Source of the DNA: Candidatus Cacconaster merdequi
GTDB lineage: Bacteria; Bacteroidota; Bacteroidia; Bacteroidales; UBA932
Direction of reading: 5' to 3'
Length of the DNA: 42,993 nt
NCBI GenBank assembly: GCA_018064345.1
Contig: JAGHVK010000006.1
Coordinates: forward strand, 1 to 42,993
Part shown: in pieces, positions 31,270 to 39,915 of the stretch
How positions within the stretch are numbered: position 1 is the first letter of the stretch
Layout: the number at the start of each line of letters is the position of its first letter
The notes under the pieces: generated by a model
Told to the model about the DNA's origin: nothing
What the model saw: only the letters and a program-made list of their open reading frames with translations
Databases searched by the model: none
Position numbers and translations under genes: made by a program

Positions 31270-32364
31270 TTATTTCGGTGCAAGCTTGTACAGGACGAAC
31301 GCGACTATCGAGAAGATGAAGTTCGGCAGCCAGATGGCGACAATCACAGGAAGCGTGTCTGTCCGCACGAACATCTCGCTGAATCGCATAAAGAGTATAT
31401 AGATGAAACTCAGGGCAATGCCGATACCTATATTCAATCCGAGACCGCCTCTCTTCCTGCGTGAAGAAAGGGAGACCGCAATTACGGAAAGGACGAAGGC
31501 TGAGAACGGCATCGCAATGCGGTTGTGCTTTTCGATGAGTGATTTCTTCACCGCTGCATCCCCGCGCATATTCTGAATCCTTATATATTCGTTCAATTCC
31601 TTCTGATTGATGGAAGCGACATAATTCTCCCTGCGGTAGAAGTCATCCACAGTCACAGCAAGTACCGTATCACGCGTATTCCCCGCCTCGACCATCTCAC
31701 TTTCCCCATAGAAATCCCTCTGGAAATAATTATGCAGCCGCCAGCCGTTGAAAGTCGTGTCCCAGGCAGCGGACTCGGCCGAAAGCTTGGATACAAGCTT
31801 ATCGTCCTCAATCTTCTCAAGAGTGAACCTGTAGGCTGTGTTGCTCCACGTGCTGAACTGTTCCACATACATGAACTCTCCGGGAGATACCTGATAATGG
31901 ATGTTCCTCTGATTGCTCACCACATCCTTCGGACGCACATACTTGTCCTCGAAATCAAGCCTTGTCTTGTTGGCAGGAGGGATGATGTAGAAGCCAAGTA
32001 TCATTGAGAACGCAGCAATCAGCGCGGCAGATGCCATATACGGTGCAAGCAGCCTCTTGAAGCTGACTCCGGTTGAGAGCATCGCAATTATCTCGCTGTT
32101 CTGTGAGAGCTTGGAAGTGAAGAAGATTGCCGAAACGAACACGAACAGCGGGCAGAATGTATTGAGAATCCACGGAATGAATCCGGCATAGTAGTCGAAT
32201 ATTATTCCGTCAAGCGGAGCCTGATGCTCCACGAACTTCTCGATTTTCTCGCTGATGTCGAAGATGATGATGATTGCCACCGCAATGAGGATGGTGAAGA
32301 AGTACGTTCCTATGTACTTCTTGATTATATACCAGTCCAACAACTTTATATGCGGCAGTTTCAT
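31270..32364 (-). CDS. LptF/LptG family permease
   Basis: A 364-residue stand-alone YjgP/YjgQ-type permease with helices at about 15-35, 55-75, 100-120 and three more from about 275 to the end, around a periplasmic domain (about 130-260). KLLDWYIIKKYIGTYFFTIL at the N-terminus is family-typical. With LptB and LptC it would move lipopolysaccharide from the inner membrane. Together with the permease half of the LptG-Fmt fusion it could form the LptFG heterodimer, but which is F and which is G is not certain. It overlaps tgt by 4 nt (ATGA). Confidence 0.92.
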   Translation of the reverse strand: MKLPHIKLLDWYIIKKYIGTYFFTILIAVAIIIIFDISEKIEKFVEHQAPLDGIIFDYYAGFIPWILNTFCPLFVFVSAIFFTSKLSQNSEIIAMLSTGVSFKRLLAPYMASAALIAAFSMILGFYIIPPANKTRLDFEDKYVRPKDVVSNQRNIHYQVSPGEFMYVEQFSTWSNTAYRFTLEKIEDDKLVSKLSAESAAWDTTFNGWRLHNYFQRDFYGESEMVEAGNTRDTVLAVTVDDFYRRENYVASINQKELNEYIRIQNMRGDAAVKKSLIEKHNRIAMPFSAFVLSVIAVSLSSRRKRGGLGLNIGIGIALSFIYILFMRFSEMFVRTDTLPVIVAIWLPNFIFSIVAFVLYKLAPK

Positions 32365-33491
32365 AGTCTGTTATCCAGTTTCCTGACCATTTCGTCCTTC
32401 CATCTTAGGAAATCCCCGGCTGCAATATGCTCCCGCGCCTGCTCTACAAGATTGAGATAGAAAGCAAGATTATGCTGGCTGGCAATCTGTGCGGCAAGCA
32501 TCTCCCTTGAGATGAAGAGATGACGCAGATAGGCCTTCGTGTACTGCTTGTCCACGAAAGATGTACCGTTCGGATCCAGAGGAGAGAAATCTTCAGCCCA
32601 CTTGCGGTTGCGGATATGTATCGTCCCCTCGCTTGTGAAGAGCATGGCGTTGCGCCCGTTTCGGGTAGGCATCACACAGTCGAACATATCCACACCTCTG
32701 GCTATCGCTTCAAGCAGGTTGGACGGAGTGCCGACCCCCATCAGGTATCGCGGCTTGTCTTTAGGAAGTATAGGGTGCAGCACCTCGATCATCTGGTACA
32801 TCTTCTCGGTAGGTTCACCTACAGCAAGACCGCCTATTGCATATCCCTCCCTGTCGAAAGAGACAGCGTGTTCTGCAGCCTCGCGGCGAAGGTCCGGATA
32901 TACACAACCCTGCACTATCGGAAAGAATGTCTGTGAATAGCCGTAAAGAGGCTCCGTTTCATCGAACCGGCGGAGGCACCTCTCAAGCCATCTCTGGGTA
33001 AGCCTCAAGGACTTTTCAGCATATCTGCGGTCAGCGTCACCCGGGCAGCACTCATCAAGGGCCATTATTATGTCCGCGCCGATCACCCTCTGCGTATCAA
33101 CATTGTTCTCAGGTGTGAAGATATGACGGGAACCATCGATGTGGCTCTGGAAAATGCACCCTTCTTCAGTTATCTTCCTGCTCTGCGCCAAAGAAAAGAC
33201 CTGGAACCCGCCGCTGTCGGTAAGGACAGGCTTCTCCCACGAAGTGAACTTGTGAACGCCCCCTGCAGCACGAAGAATATCCAGACCCGGGCGGAGGTAG
33301 AGGTGATATGTGTTCCCAAGAATAATCTGCGCTTTGATATCCTCATTCAAATCCCTGTGATACACACCCTTGACAGAGCCAACAGTACCCACGGGCATAA
33401 AAATCGGAGTTCTTATCTGTCCGTGGTCAGTCTCTATCAGTCCGAGTCTTGCCTCGGACTCCCTGTCCTTCCCAAGCAAAGTGAATTTCAT
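32361..33491 (-). CDS. tgt: tRNA-guanine transglycosylase (Tgt)
   Basis: Tgt exchanges guanine 34 for preQ1 (queuine precursor) in GUN-anticodon tRNAs. The 376-residue protein has VLTDSGGFQVFSLAQ with the active-site Asp (about 90), AIGGLAVGEPTEKMY, and DCVMPTRNGRNAMLF with the nucleophilic Asp (about 265-280). The C-terminal zinc site, usually CxCxxC plus His, is altered. DPNGTSFVDKQYTKAYLRHL stands where the cysteines should be, while the later His (SQHNLAFYL) is kept. I recall this as a clade feature of Bacteroidota Tgt but cannot confirm it. It is first of the tgt-permease-transporter unit. Confidence 0.95.
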   Translation of the reverse strand: MKFTLLGKDRESEARLGLIETDHGQIRTPIFMPVGTVGSVKGVYHRDLNEDIKAQIILGNTYHLYLRPGLDILRAAGGVHKFTSWEKPVLTDSGGFQVFSLAQSRKITEEGCIFQSHIDGSRHIFTPENNVDTQRVIGADIIMALDECCPGDADRRYAEKSLRLTQRWLERCLRRFDETEPLYGYSQTFFPIVQGCVYPDLRREAAEHAVSFDREGYAIGGLAVGEPTEKMYQMIEVLHPILPKDKPRYLMGVGTPSNLLEAIARGVDMFDCVMPTRNGRNAMLFTSEGTIHIRNRKWAEDFSPLDPNGTSFVDKQYTKAYLRHLFISREMLAAQIASQHNLAFYLNLVEQAREHIAAGDFLRWKDEMVRKLDNRL

Positions 33492-33497
33492 AACTTA

Positions 33498-33505
33498 CAA
33501 AGATA
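33498..33505 (-). promoter_or_regulatory. Promoter of the tgt unit (-7 element)
   Basis: The minus strand reads TATCTTTG with a TTG 20 bp upstream, the best full match in the window to the Bacteroidota promoter (TTTG-N19-21-TAnnTTTG). It ends only 6 bp before the tgt ATG, which implies a leaderless or nearly leaderless mRNA. Confidence 0.65.
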
Positions 33506-33539
33506 ACCAACACTAATCACAAATGCAATTTGTCGGCCT

Positions 33540-33680
33540 TCAATGTAGTACAAAACCATCCGGCACGTAATAGGGAGATGCGCCCTGCTTCTTCAGCAGC
33601 CTGTCTTGGAAGAATTCCCTCACAAAAGAAACTCCTCGCGCATCGTGGCACTGTTTTGGATTCTTCGTATATTTGAACAA
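33540..33680 (-). CDS. Possible small ORF or gene remnant, about 46 aa
   Basis: In the 225-bp gap between tgt and the alpha-2-macroglobulin gene, the minus-strand frame ending at TGA 33542-33540 reads LFKYTKNPKQCHDARGVSFV followed by REFFQDRLLKKQGASPYYVP and DGFVLH. The codon choice resembles the neighbours. The only start candidates are TTG 33680 or GTG further in. It overlaps the -7 element of the divergent gene. It may be the 3' remnant of a lost gene. I do not recognise it, and a different-frame ORF of 65 codons covers the same DNA. Confidence 0.25.
   Translation of the reverse strand: MFKYTKNPKQCHDARGVSFVREFFQDRLLKKQGASPYYVPDGFVLH
33668..33675 (+). promoter_or_regulatory. Promoter -7 element for the alpha-2-macroglobulin gene
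   Basis: TATATTTG matches TAnnTTTG and lies 41 bp before the ATG. The -33 box is not clear; TTTTG occurs only about 9 bp upstream. Confidence 0.5.
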
Positions 33681-33716
33681 CTGTTTTAAAACGGTGCAAA
33701 GAATCGGCTTGCAATT

Positions 33717-36700
33717 ATGAAACGAATAATAATCTTAGTGTCCCTGCTGGCACTTTCCATCACGAATATGCAGTCACAGAATACAGACAAAGCACTATGG
33801 CGCAAGGTCGCCAAAGCTCAGGAGGCCGGAAAGCCGCAGACCGCCGCCGGGTATCTCAAGGAACTTGAACAGAACGCGATTGCGCGTGCAGATGACCTTG
33901 AGAGACTTTATGTCTCAGACAAGCTGTACAATGAATTGAGAAAATACAACTGGAAGGAGGCCAATGCCTACTACCCGGAGAATGAAGCGGCACGAAATAG
34001 GCTGTTTGACGATTTGGAAGGCAGCATTGCCAGGTACGCCTCCCATCCGAGAGCCATCATCCTTTTATACGAAAGGCTTGAGAGGCACCGCAACGATGTG
34101 TACCGAAAAGGCGATAAGGCAACGGGAGATGATTGGAAAGCAATCCACCGTGAATGCCGGGAACTTATAGCCACCAATCCTCCGGAAGAGTATAAGGAAA
34201 AATTGAAGAACATTGTCAGCAACCTCGACAGGAAGAGTATCAATTTCTCCTCCGGCATCGGCCAGACAGCCCCGGGAAAAGAAGTAGTGTTCACAATCAA
34301 TTCCGTAAATATCGCAGAAGCAACCCTCTCACTGTACAAGATCAAGGATGGGCTTGAATTCCTGCATTCCTCTGATGGAAAAGAACTTTCCGATATAAAG
34401 AAGCACGGTGTGCTTGTCTCGGCCAGCACACTCGACAATTTCAGGAATGAGTACGCCATTGATGAAAAGATTGAATGCCGGCAGTCAATACCAGAGACAG
34501 GAACATACGTTCTCTGCGTGTCTTCAGGAAACGTCAGGGATTTCATTCAAATCAATGCAAGCAATATTGCCGCAGCAAGCCGCAGGCGCGACGGGAAAGT
34601 TGAGGTCTATGCCGCCGACATCACCTCCGGAAAGCCTTACGGAACGGTGACTGCCATATTGCTCGGGAAGAGCGAGGAAGTGACCGGCAACCTTGCCACG
34701 CGGCAGAATCTTTTCACTTCCAACTGCAACCTCAACGGTTTCACAGACATCAGAACAGATACGACAGCAAAGGGCAAGGATCCTGTTTACGTCAGACTCG
34801 AAAAGGAAGGCGACAAAGGAAGCCCTGCAATGGAACTCAATCCATACTACTACGACTGGAGAGGTATGGAAACTGATTCAAGGCGCAGCAAAACCACAAA
34901 TACCATCATCCTCACCGACAGGAGCCTCTACAAACCTTCCGACACAATACGGTTCAAGGTGATTTGTTACTCTTCCGACGGCCTGAGCGGTGGAGTGCTT
35001 GCAAACAAGCCGGTTGAAGTCACGATCCAGCATGTATCGGACAACACCCCGGCGGCAAAAGTTACCCTGATAACAAATGATATGGGCTCGGCCAGCGGCT
35101 TTTTCACTCTTAAGGAAGGGGCGGAGAACGGCAGCTACCGCCTGAAGGCAGGCAGCAACGGATACAGTCATATCCGGGTCGAAAGTTACATCCGTCCTAC
35201 TTTCGGAATTGAATTTGAAAGTTCGGGAAGAGCCAGCTGTTTCGGAGACATAGTTTCACAGAGCGGAAAAATCGAGAGCTACGCAGGTTACCCCGTAGCA
35301 GGCGGGAAGATTGAATATGAAGTTGTACGCAGAAGCCATCCACGGGCTCCGCACTATTACTACTTCAAAACCGACACGGTTGCGAAAGGCACAGTCATAG
35401 CTGACGACAGAGGCGGATTTGTGATTAACTTCCCTGCCGACCGTCCTGAAATTCAGGAAGATGCAGAAGATTGCCAGAATATGGGGGCATCTTTCTCAAT
35501 CAATGTGAAGGCTACCGACCCGCAGGGAGAAACACACGAAAGCAGCATTTCAATCCCCGTTGCGGACATACCTCTGGACTTGGAGATAAAAGTGGATGGC
35601 GGAGAGCCGTACGATGGTATGATAACCGTCATCAAAGACTCCACCTCTTCATTCATAATTGAAGCCACGACTCTTGACGGTACACCTTTCGCAATCGACG
35701 GCAAGTACGAAATCAGGCGCGACAATCACATTTACCGCAAGGACTCTTTCCACAGCAACAGCGACATCCCTTGTTTCTTTGGAGAAATGCCGTCCGGAGT
35801 CTATACGGTCAAGGCCGAAGCCGAGTACCGTGGAAAAATCATAAGCAGCGAAAGGAGGGTACTCATCCTCAGCCCTTCCGACAAGGCACTTCCTTTGGAA
35901 GAGACATACTTCTACCACCCTCTCCGCACAGAAGGGGCCATTGATTTCCTTCTCGGGACTTCGGAAGAGGATCTGTACCTGAATCTGGAAATTCTTGACG
36001 GGCACAAGGTCCTCCACACCGAGTCCGTTCATCTTCGTAATGAGATGAAGCACTTCGACTTCCCTTTCCTCAGGCAGTACGGCACGCACGTTACGCTCCA
36101 CCTTCTCGGTTTCCGCAACGGAGAAGCCATATCCCACGAATATGAGTTCACCAACCCGCACAGTGTTTCCTTCAGTACGGATTTCTCATTTTTCAGGGAC
36201 AGGACCGCACCGGGGAGCAAGGAGAGAATCACAATCACCTCTGCTCCGGGTTCAGAAACCGTCGTATCGATCTTCGACTTCACCACCGACCGCTACGAAA
36301 AGAACTCCTTCCGCTTCAATATGCTTGAGGAAAGTCTTTTCAATCCGATACCGACAGTCGCTTTGTCCGTCAATGGAGGGTTCCATAGCACGGGAAGGCT
36401 CCTTATGATGTCAAAGGGAGCAGTGAATGCGCTTGCTATGAACGATGAGGCATTCGTGCTTGCTGACAGTGCGGCTGAAGAAGAGACACCTGAAGAAGAT
36501 GCAGGCCTGCGCACTGACTTCAGCGGGACACTTGCATTCTTCCCGCACCTTACAGCAGATGGAAACGGCTCAGTATCATTTGAATATTGCACAAACGACC
36601 TTTTAGGCAGGTTCCGTGTCCTTGCGTTCTCCCATACCAAAGACCTCAAGACAGGCTATGCCGAGAATTTCATCACGGTACAGAAGCCATTGATGGTGAT

Positions 36701-38438
36701 TCCTTCACTTCCTCTCTTCGCCAGAGAAGGCGACAGGATTGCGATAAAAGCCAGGATAGTCAATATCTCCGACAAAGAGGTCAAGGGAACCGCATCAGCC
36801 GGAATTACGGACATCAACGGCAGTAAGTTGAACATCAAAGGATTGGATAACAAAAATATCACACTTCCCGCCGGCGGGCAGCACGAGGTATCGTGGAATG
36901 TCACAGTTCCTGCCGCAAAAGGAATGAAGGTGAAGATTCTCTTTGCAGCCGGCAAATTCTCTGACGGGGAAGAGAATATCATCAGGATTGAGCCGAAATC
37001 CGTAACCGTTACGGAGGCTGCGTCATTCGTCATAGGTGGTCCGCACGGATTCGATTACTATGAAAAAGACCTCCGCAAAGAGTATGGCAAGTTCAATCCA
37101 TCCTTCAGGAGAGCGGAATACTCTACTCTCGATGCTGTGAAAGAATCCTTGCCTGAAGCAGCCGCACCTGAAAGCGGAAATGCGATTGACTGGATGAATC
37201 AGCTTTATATCAGTCAGATGCGCTCGTCCGTGCTTAAGACTGACGAAGATGCTGCGTTCCGGGGACTCGCTATGTCGAAGCTTGACGAGCTCCAAGGCTC
37301 ACAAGGAGGATTCAAGTGGTTCGGCGGAATGGAGGAGAGTTCGACAACCACTCTTTACATACTCGAAAAGATGGCCCACATACGGGATGCAGGAGCAATA
37401 TCATTCTCAACGAATGAGAGGAAGATGCTGAAGCGTGCGCTTGCCTTCATTGACAGAAGCATCGCAAAAGCATATTCGGCAGAAACCCTGCCGTACCACT
37501 GCTCCCTCATCAGAACAATGTCTGTGCGCAGCCGGTGGTTGGAGATTCCTCTTGGCTCCGAGGCCGATAAAGGCTTCAGACAATTCCTTGAAGGGACAAA
37601 GGACGGTTGGCAGAATATCTCCATTCTGGAAAAGGCGCAGCTCTGCCGCACTTTGCAAAGAACCAGGGAAACGCAATACTGGGACAAGTCCTTCACCGGA
37701 AGGATAGAGAAGCTGGGCAAATCCCTTGAAGATTACGCTGTCAGCAATCCAACCGTAGGATGCTTCTTCCCGAATGCCGTTATGCCGTTCAGAGGACTGA
37801 TGAACAGCGAGATATACGCCCACGCAAATCTTATGGAAGTGTTCTCCGCTTTGGGAAGGCAAAAAGTGGTTGACGGTATTGCCCAATGGATTCTCCTCCA
37901 GAAGCACAACCAAGCCTGGGAGAATACGGTAGCCACCACTGATGCGGTGAACGCTCTCCTCTCCTCCAAGGCAAAGGACCTCAGACTCGGAGCCGTATAT
38001 TGCACATACACGACCGATATGAGCAATTTGCAGAGTTCCGCAAATGAGATTTCCATTGAACGCACCTTCACCCGGGTATCAGACCTGAGACGGCTGAAAG
38101 ATGGTGATATCGTAAGCATCGGCGACAAGATTGTAGCCCGCTACGTGATCCACAACAGCGAAAACCGCTCATTCGTGCGGCTCAGGGCAATGCGGCCAGC
38201 TTCCTTCTATCCGAAAGACGAACGCTCTTCATACAGCTGGGCAGGCTATTTCCGTCAGGTGAAGGAATCCTGCACCGAATATTTCTGGGAACTTCTTCCG
38301 GAAGAGGAGACGATAATAGAAGAGCAGATGTATGTGACACAGGAAGGTGTTTTCAGCAGCGGAATCGCTGAGATTGAATCCCTCTACGCTGAAGAATACC
38401 GCGGCCACACCTCCTCCGCCACAATTGTATCAGACTGA
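33717..38438 (+). CDS. Alpha-2-macroglobulin family protein, no thioester motif
   Basis: The 1573-residue exported protein starts with a signal peptide (MKRIIILVSLLALSITNMQS) that lacks a lipobox Cys. Repeated macroglobulin-like beta domains run from about 150 to 900, including LTDRSLYKPSDTIRFKVICY (about 400). The A2M core block LRTDFSGTLAFFPHLTADGN is at about 930, followed by RFRVLAFSHTKDLKTG and VQKPLMVIPSLPLFAREGDR. The alpha/alpha-toroid region (about 1140-1420) has LPEAAAPESGNAIDWM where thioester-type members carry CxEQ, so no covalent trapping of proteases is expected. Such proteins are proposed to protect the envelope. An acidic stretch (SAAEEETPEEDAG, about 920) precedes the core. 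It is monocistronic or leads into the MATE gene. Confidence 0.92.
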   Translation: MKRIIILVSLLALSITNMQSQNTDKALWRKVAKAQEAGKPQTAAGYLKELEQNAIARADDLERLYVSDKLYNELRKYNWKEANAYYPENEAARNRLFDDLEGSIARYASHPRAIILLYERLERHRNDVYRKGDKATGDDWKAIHRECRELIATNPPEEYKEKLKNIVSNLDRKSINFSSGIGQTAPGKEVVFTINSVNIAEATLSLYKIKDGLEFLHSSDGKELSDIKKHGVLVSASTLDNFRNEYAIDEKIECRQSIPETGTYVLCVSSGNVRDFIQINASNIAAASRRRDGKVEVYAADITSGKPYGTVTAILLGKSEEVTGNLATRQNLFTSNCNLNGFTDIRTDTTAKGKDPVYVRLEKEGDKGSPAMELNPYYYDWRGMETDSRRSKTTNTIILTDRSLYKPSDTIRFKVICYSSDGLSGGVLANKPVEVTIQHVSDNTPAAKVTLITNDMGSASGFFTLKEGAENGSYRLKAGSNGYSHIRVESYIRPTFGIEFESSGRASCFGDIVSQSGKIESYAGYPVAGGKIEYEVVRRSHPRAPHYYYFKTDTVAKGTVIADDRGGFVINFPADRPEIQEDAEDCQNMGASFSINVKATDPQGETHESSISIPVADIPLDLEIKVDGGEPYDGMITVIKDSTSSFIIEATTLDGTPFAIDGKYEIRRDNHIYRKDSFHSNSDIPCFFGEMPSGVYTVKAEAEYRGKIISSERRVLILSPSDKALPLEETYFYHPLRTEGAIDFLLGTSEEDLYLNLEILDGHKVLHTESVHLRNEMKHFDFPFLRQYGTHVTLHLLGFRNGEAISHEYEFTNPHSVSFSTDFSFFRDRTAPGSKERITITSAPGSETVVSIFDFTTDRYEKNSFRFNMLEESLFNPIPTVALSVNGGFHSTGRLLMMSKGAVNALAMNDEAFVLADSAAEEETPEEDAGLRTDFSGTLAFFPHLTADGNGSVSFEYCTNDLLGRFRVLAFSHTKDLKTGYAENFITVQKPLMVIPSLPLFAREGDRIAIKARIVNISDKEVKGTASAGITDINGSKLNIKGLDNKNITLPAGGQHEVSWNVTVPAAKGMKVKILFAAGKFSDGEENIIRIEPKSVTVTEAASFVIGGPHGFDYYEKDLRKEYGKFNPSFRRAEYSTLDAVKESLPEAAAPESGNAIDWMNQLYISQMRSSVLKTDEDAAFRGLAMSKLDELQGSQGGFKWFGGMEESSTTTLYILEKMAHIRDAGAISFSTNERKMLKRALAFIDRSIAKAYSAETLPYHCSLIRTMSVRSRWLEIPLGSEADKGFRQFLEGTKDGWQNISILEKAQLCRTLQRTRETQYWDKSFTGRIEKLGKSLEDYAVSNPTVGCFFPNAVMPFRGLMNSEIYAHANLMEVFSALGRQKVVDGIAQWILLQKHNQAWENTVATTDAVNALLSSKAKDLRLGAVYCTYTTDMSNLQSSANEISIERTFTRVSDLRRLKDGDIVSIGDKIVARYVIHNSENRSFVRLRAMRPASFYPKDERSSYSWAGYFRQVKESCTEYFWELLPEEETIIEEQMYVTQEGVFSSGIAEIESLYAEEYRGHTSSATIVSD

Positions 38439-38474
38439 CATCGGAACCGCCGCAGCCACCAATGAAAAGATTGC

Positions 38475-38482
38475 TATCTTTG
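38475..38482 (+). promoter_or_regulatory. Promoter -7 element for the MATE gene
   Basis: TATCTTTG matches TAnnTTTG and ends 4 bp before the GTG start, suggesting that transcription begins at or next to the start codon. No -33 TTTG is visible. Confidence 0.55.
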
Positions 38483-38486
38483 CATT

Positions 38487-39863
38487 GTGAAAGGATTGAA
38501 CAAAGAGATATTGAGGCTTGCAGTGCCCAGCATCCTTGCAAACCTTACCGTACCGCTGGTCGGAATGGTGGACATCGCAGTAGCAGGGCATCTCGGCGGG
38601 ATGGACGGCACGAGTGCCGCCGCCTTCATTGGCGGAGTCACCATAGGCTCATTGCTGTTCGACCTTCTCTACTGGAATTTCTCATTCCTGCGCGTAGGTA
38701 CGGGAGGTCTTGTAGCTCAGGCATTCGGACGCGGAGATATGGAAGAGTGTACAGAACTCTTCGTCCGCGGAGTCTCTTTCGCACTGTTGCTTTCAGCAGT
38801 CGTCATCGCCATCCAGTGGCCGTTCCAAAAGCTCGCATTCCTCGTAGTGCAGACATCACCCCAAGTTCACGACCTCGCCCTCAAATACTTCCTCATAAGA
38901 GTATGGGCCGCACCGGCCACCCTTTCACTAATGGCATTCCGCGGATGGTTCGTCGGTATGCAGGATTCGGTAAGCTCAATGATCACGGACCTTGCAGTGA
39001 ACATTGTCAATGCAGCCGCCAGCATAATACTTACACTCGGCATCGGAAACTGGGAAGGTCTCGGGTTTACAGGTATCGCCGTAGGAACTGTAGTGGCGCA
39101 ATATTCAGGGCTGCTCCTTGCCTGTGGGATAGTCGCGTTCAAATACCACGGCCTCAAATTCCGTCTCAAACGTTCTGACAAGGCAAAAGTAAGGCAGTTC
39201 CTCTCAATGAACAACGACCTTTTCATCCGCTCCCTCTGCTTCATAGCCATCTACATAGGATTCACCACTATTTCAGCAAGATACGGAGATGTATTCCTCT
39301 CTGCAAGCGCAATCCTGATGAAGATACTGATGCTCTTCTCATACTTCACGGACGGATTTGCATACAGCGGCGAGGCTCTTTCAGGCAGGTTCATAGGAGC
39401 AAATGACATCCGGAATCTCAGGCGAACGGTACGTTATGTATTTCTGTGGAGTATGGGCGTGGCCATACTGTTCATAACGATATACGGCTTTGCGGGAAAG
39501 AACATCGTCAGGATAATGACATCCGATCCCATCGTCGCAGAAGCTTGCCACCCGTTCCTGTGGTGGCTCCTGCTTATGCCATCCTTGGGATGCGCCGCAT
39601 TCACCTGGGATGGAATCTATGAAGGTGCCACTGCCACAAAGGCCGTCAGGAACGCTATGCTGCTCTCTTTCATCTCCTTCTTTGCGGTATATCTTGCAGG
39701 CATCTTCATTGCAGGCATCCCATCATCCTGCGACGGAAGCCAGTTTGCAGTTTCGGCAATGAACCTGCTGATGGCAGCCTATTTCGCCCACCTGCTAGTC
39801 CGCACGATATATCTCTCCCTGCGTTACCGCAAGGACATCCTCTCAAAGATTCAACACAAATAA
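38487..39863 (+). CDS. MATE family efflux transporter
   Basis: The 458-residue protein has about 12 hydrophobic helices in two related halves. It starts with LNKEILRLAVPSILANLTVP and LVGMVDIAVAGHLGG, characteristic of MATE exporters of the DinF-like branch. It would expel cationic drugs or metabolites using a Na+ or H+ gradient. The second half contains DGFAYSGEALSGRFIGAN, also family-typical. The start is GTG 38487; a TTG 9 nt downstream (LNKEIL) is possible. The gene follows the alpha-2-macroglobulin gene by 48 bp and has its own -7 element directly upstream. It converges on rplQ through a shared terminator. Confidence 0.92.
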   Translation: MKGLNKEILRLAVPSILANLTVPLVGMVDIAVAGHLGGMDGTSAAAFIGGVTIGSLLFDLLYWNFSFLRVGTGGLVAQAFGRGDMEECTELFVRGVSFALLLSAVVIAIQWPFQKLAFLVVQTSPQVHDLALKYFLIRVWAAPATLSLMAFRGWFVGMQDSVSSMITDLAVNIVNAAASIILTLGIGNWEGLGFTGIAVGTVVAQYSGLLLACGIVAFKYHGLKFRLKRSDKAKVRQFLSMNNDLFIRSLCFIAIYIGFTTISARYGDVFLSASAILMKILMLFSYFTDGFAYSGEALSGRFIGANDIRNLRRTVRYVFLWSMGVAILFITIYGFAGKNIVRIMTSDPIVAEACHPFLWWLLLMPSLGCAAFTWDGIYEGATATKAVRNAMLLSFISFFAVYLAGIFIAGIPSSCDGSQFAVSAMNLLMAAYFAHLLVRTIYLSLRYRKDILSKIQHK

Positions 39864-39896
39864 AAAGAGGAAGCGAACTGAATCACTTCCCCTTTT
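39862..39896. terminator. Bidirectional terminator between the MATE gene and rplQ
   Basis: GAGGAAGCGA (39867-39876) pairs with TCACTTCCCC (39883-39892) over ten positions with two G-U pairs when read on the minus strand. T tracts lie on both flanks (TTTTTATTTG on the minus strand, CCCCTTTT on the plus strand). It should end both convergent transcripts. Confidence 0.75.
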
Positions 39897-39915
39897 CATA
39901 TTTGAAAAGATTCCT

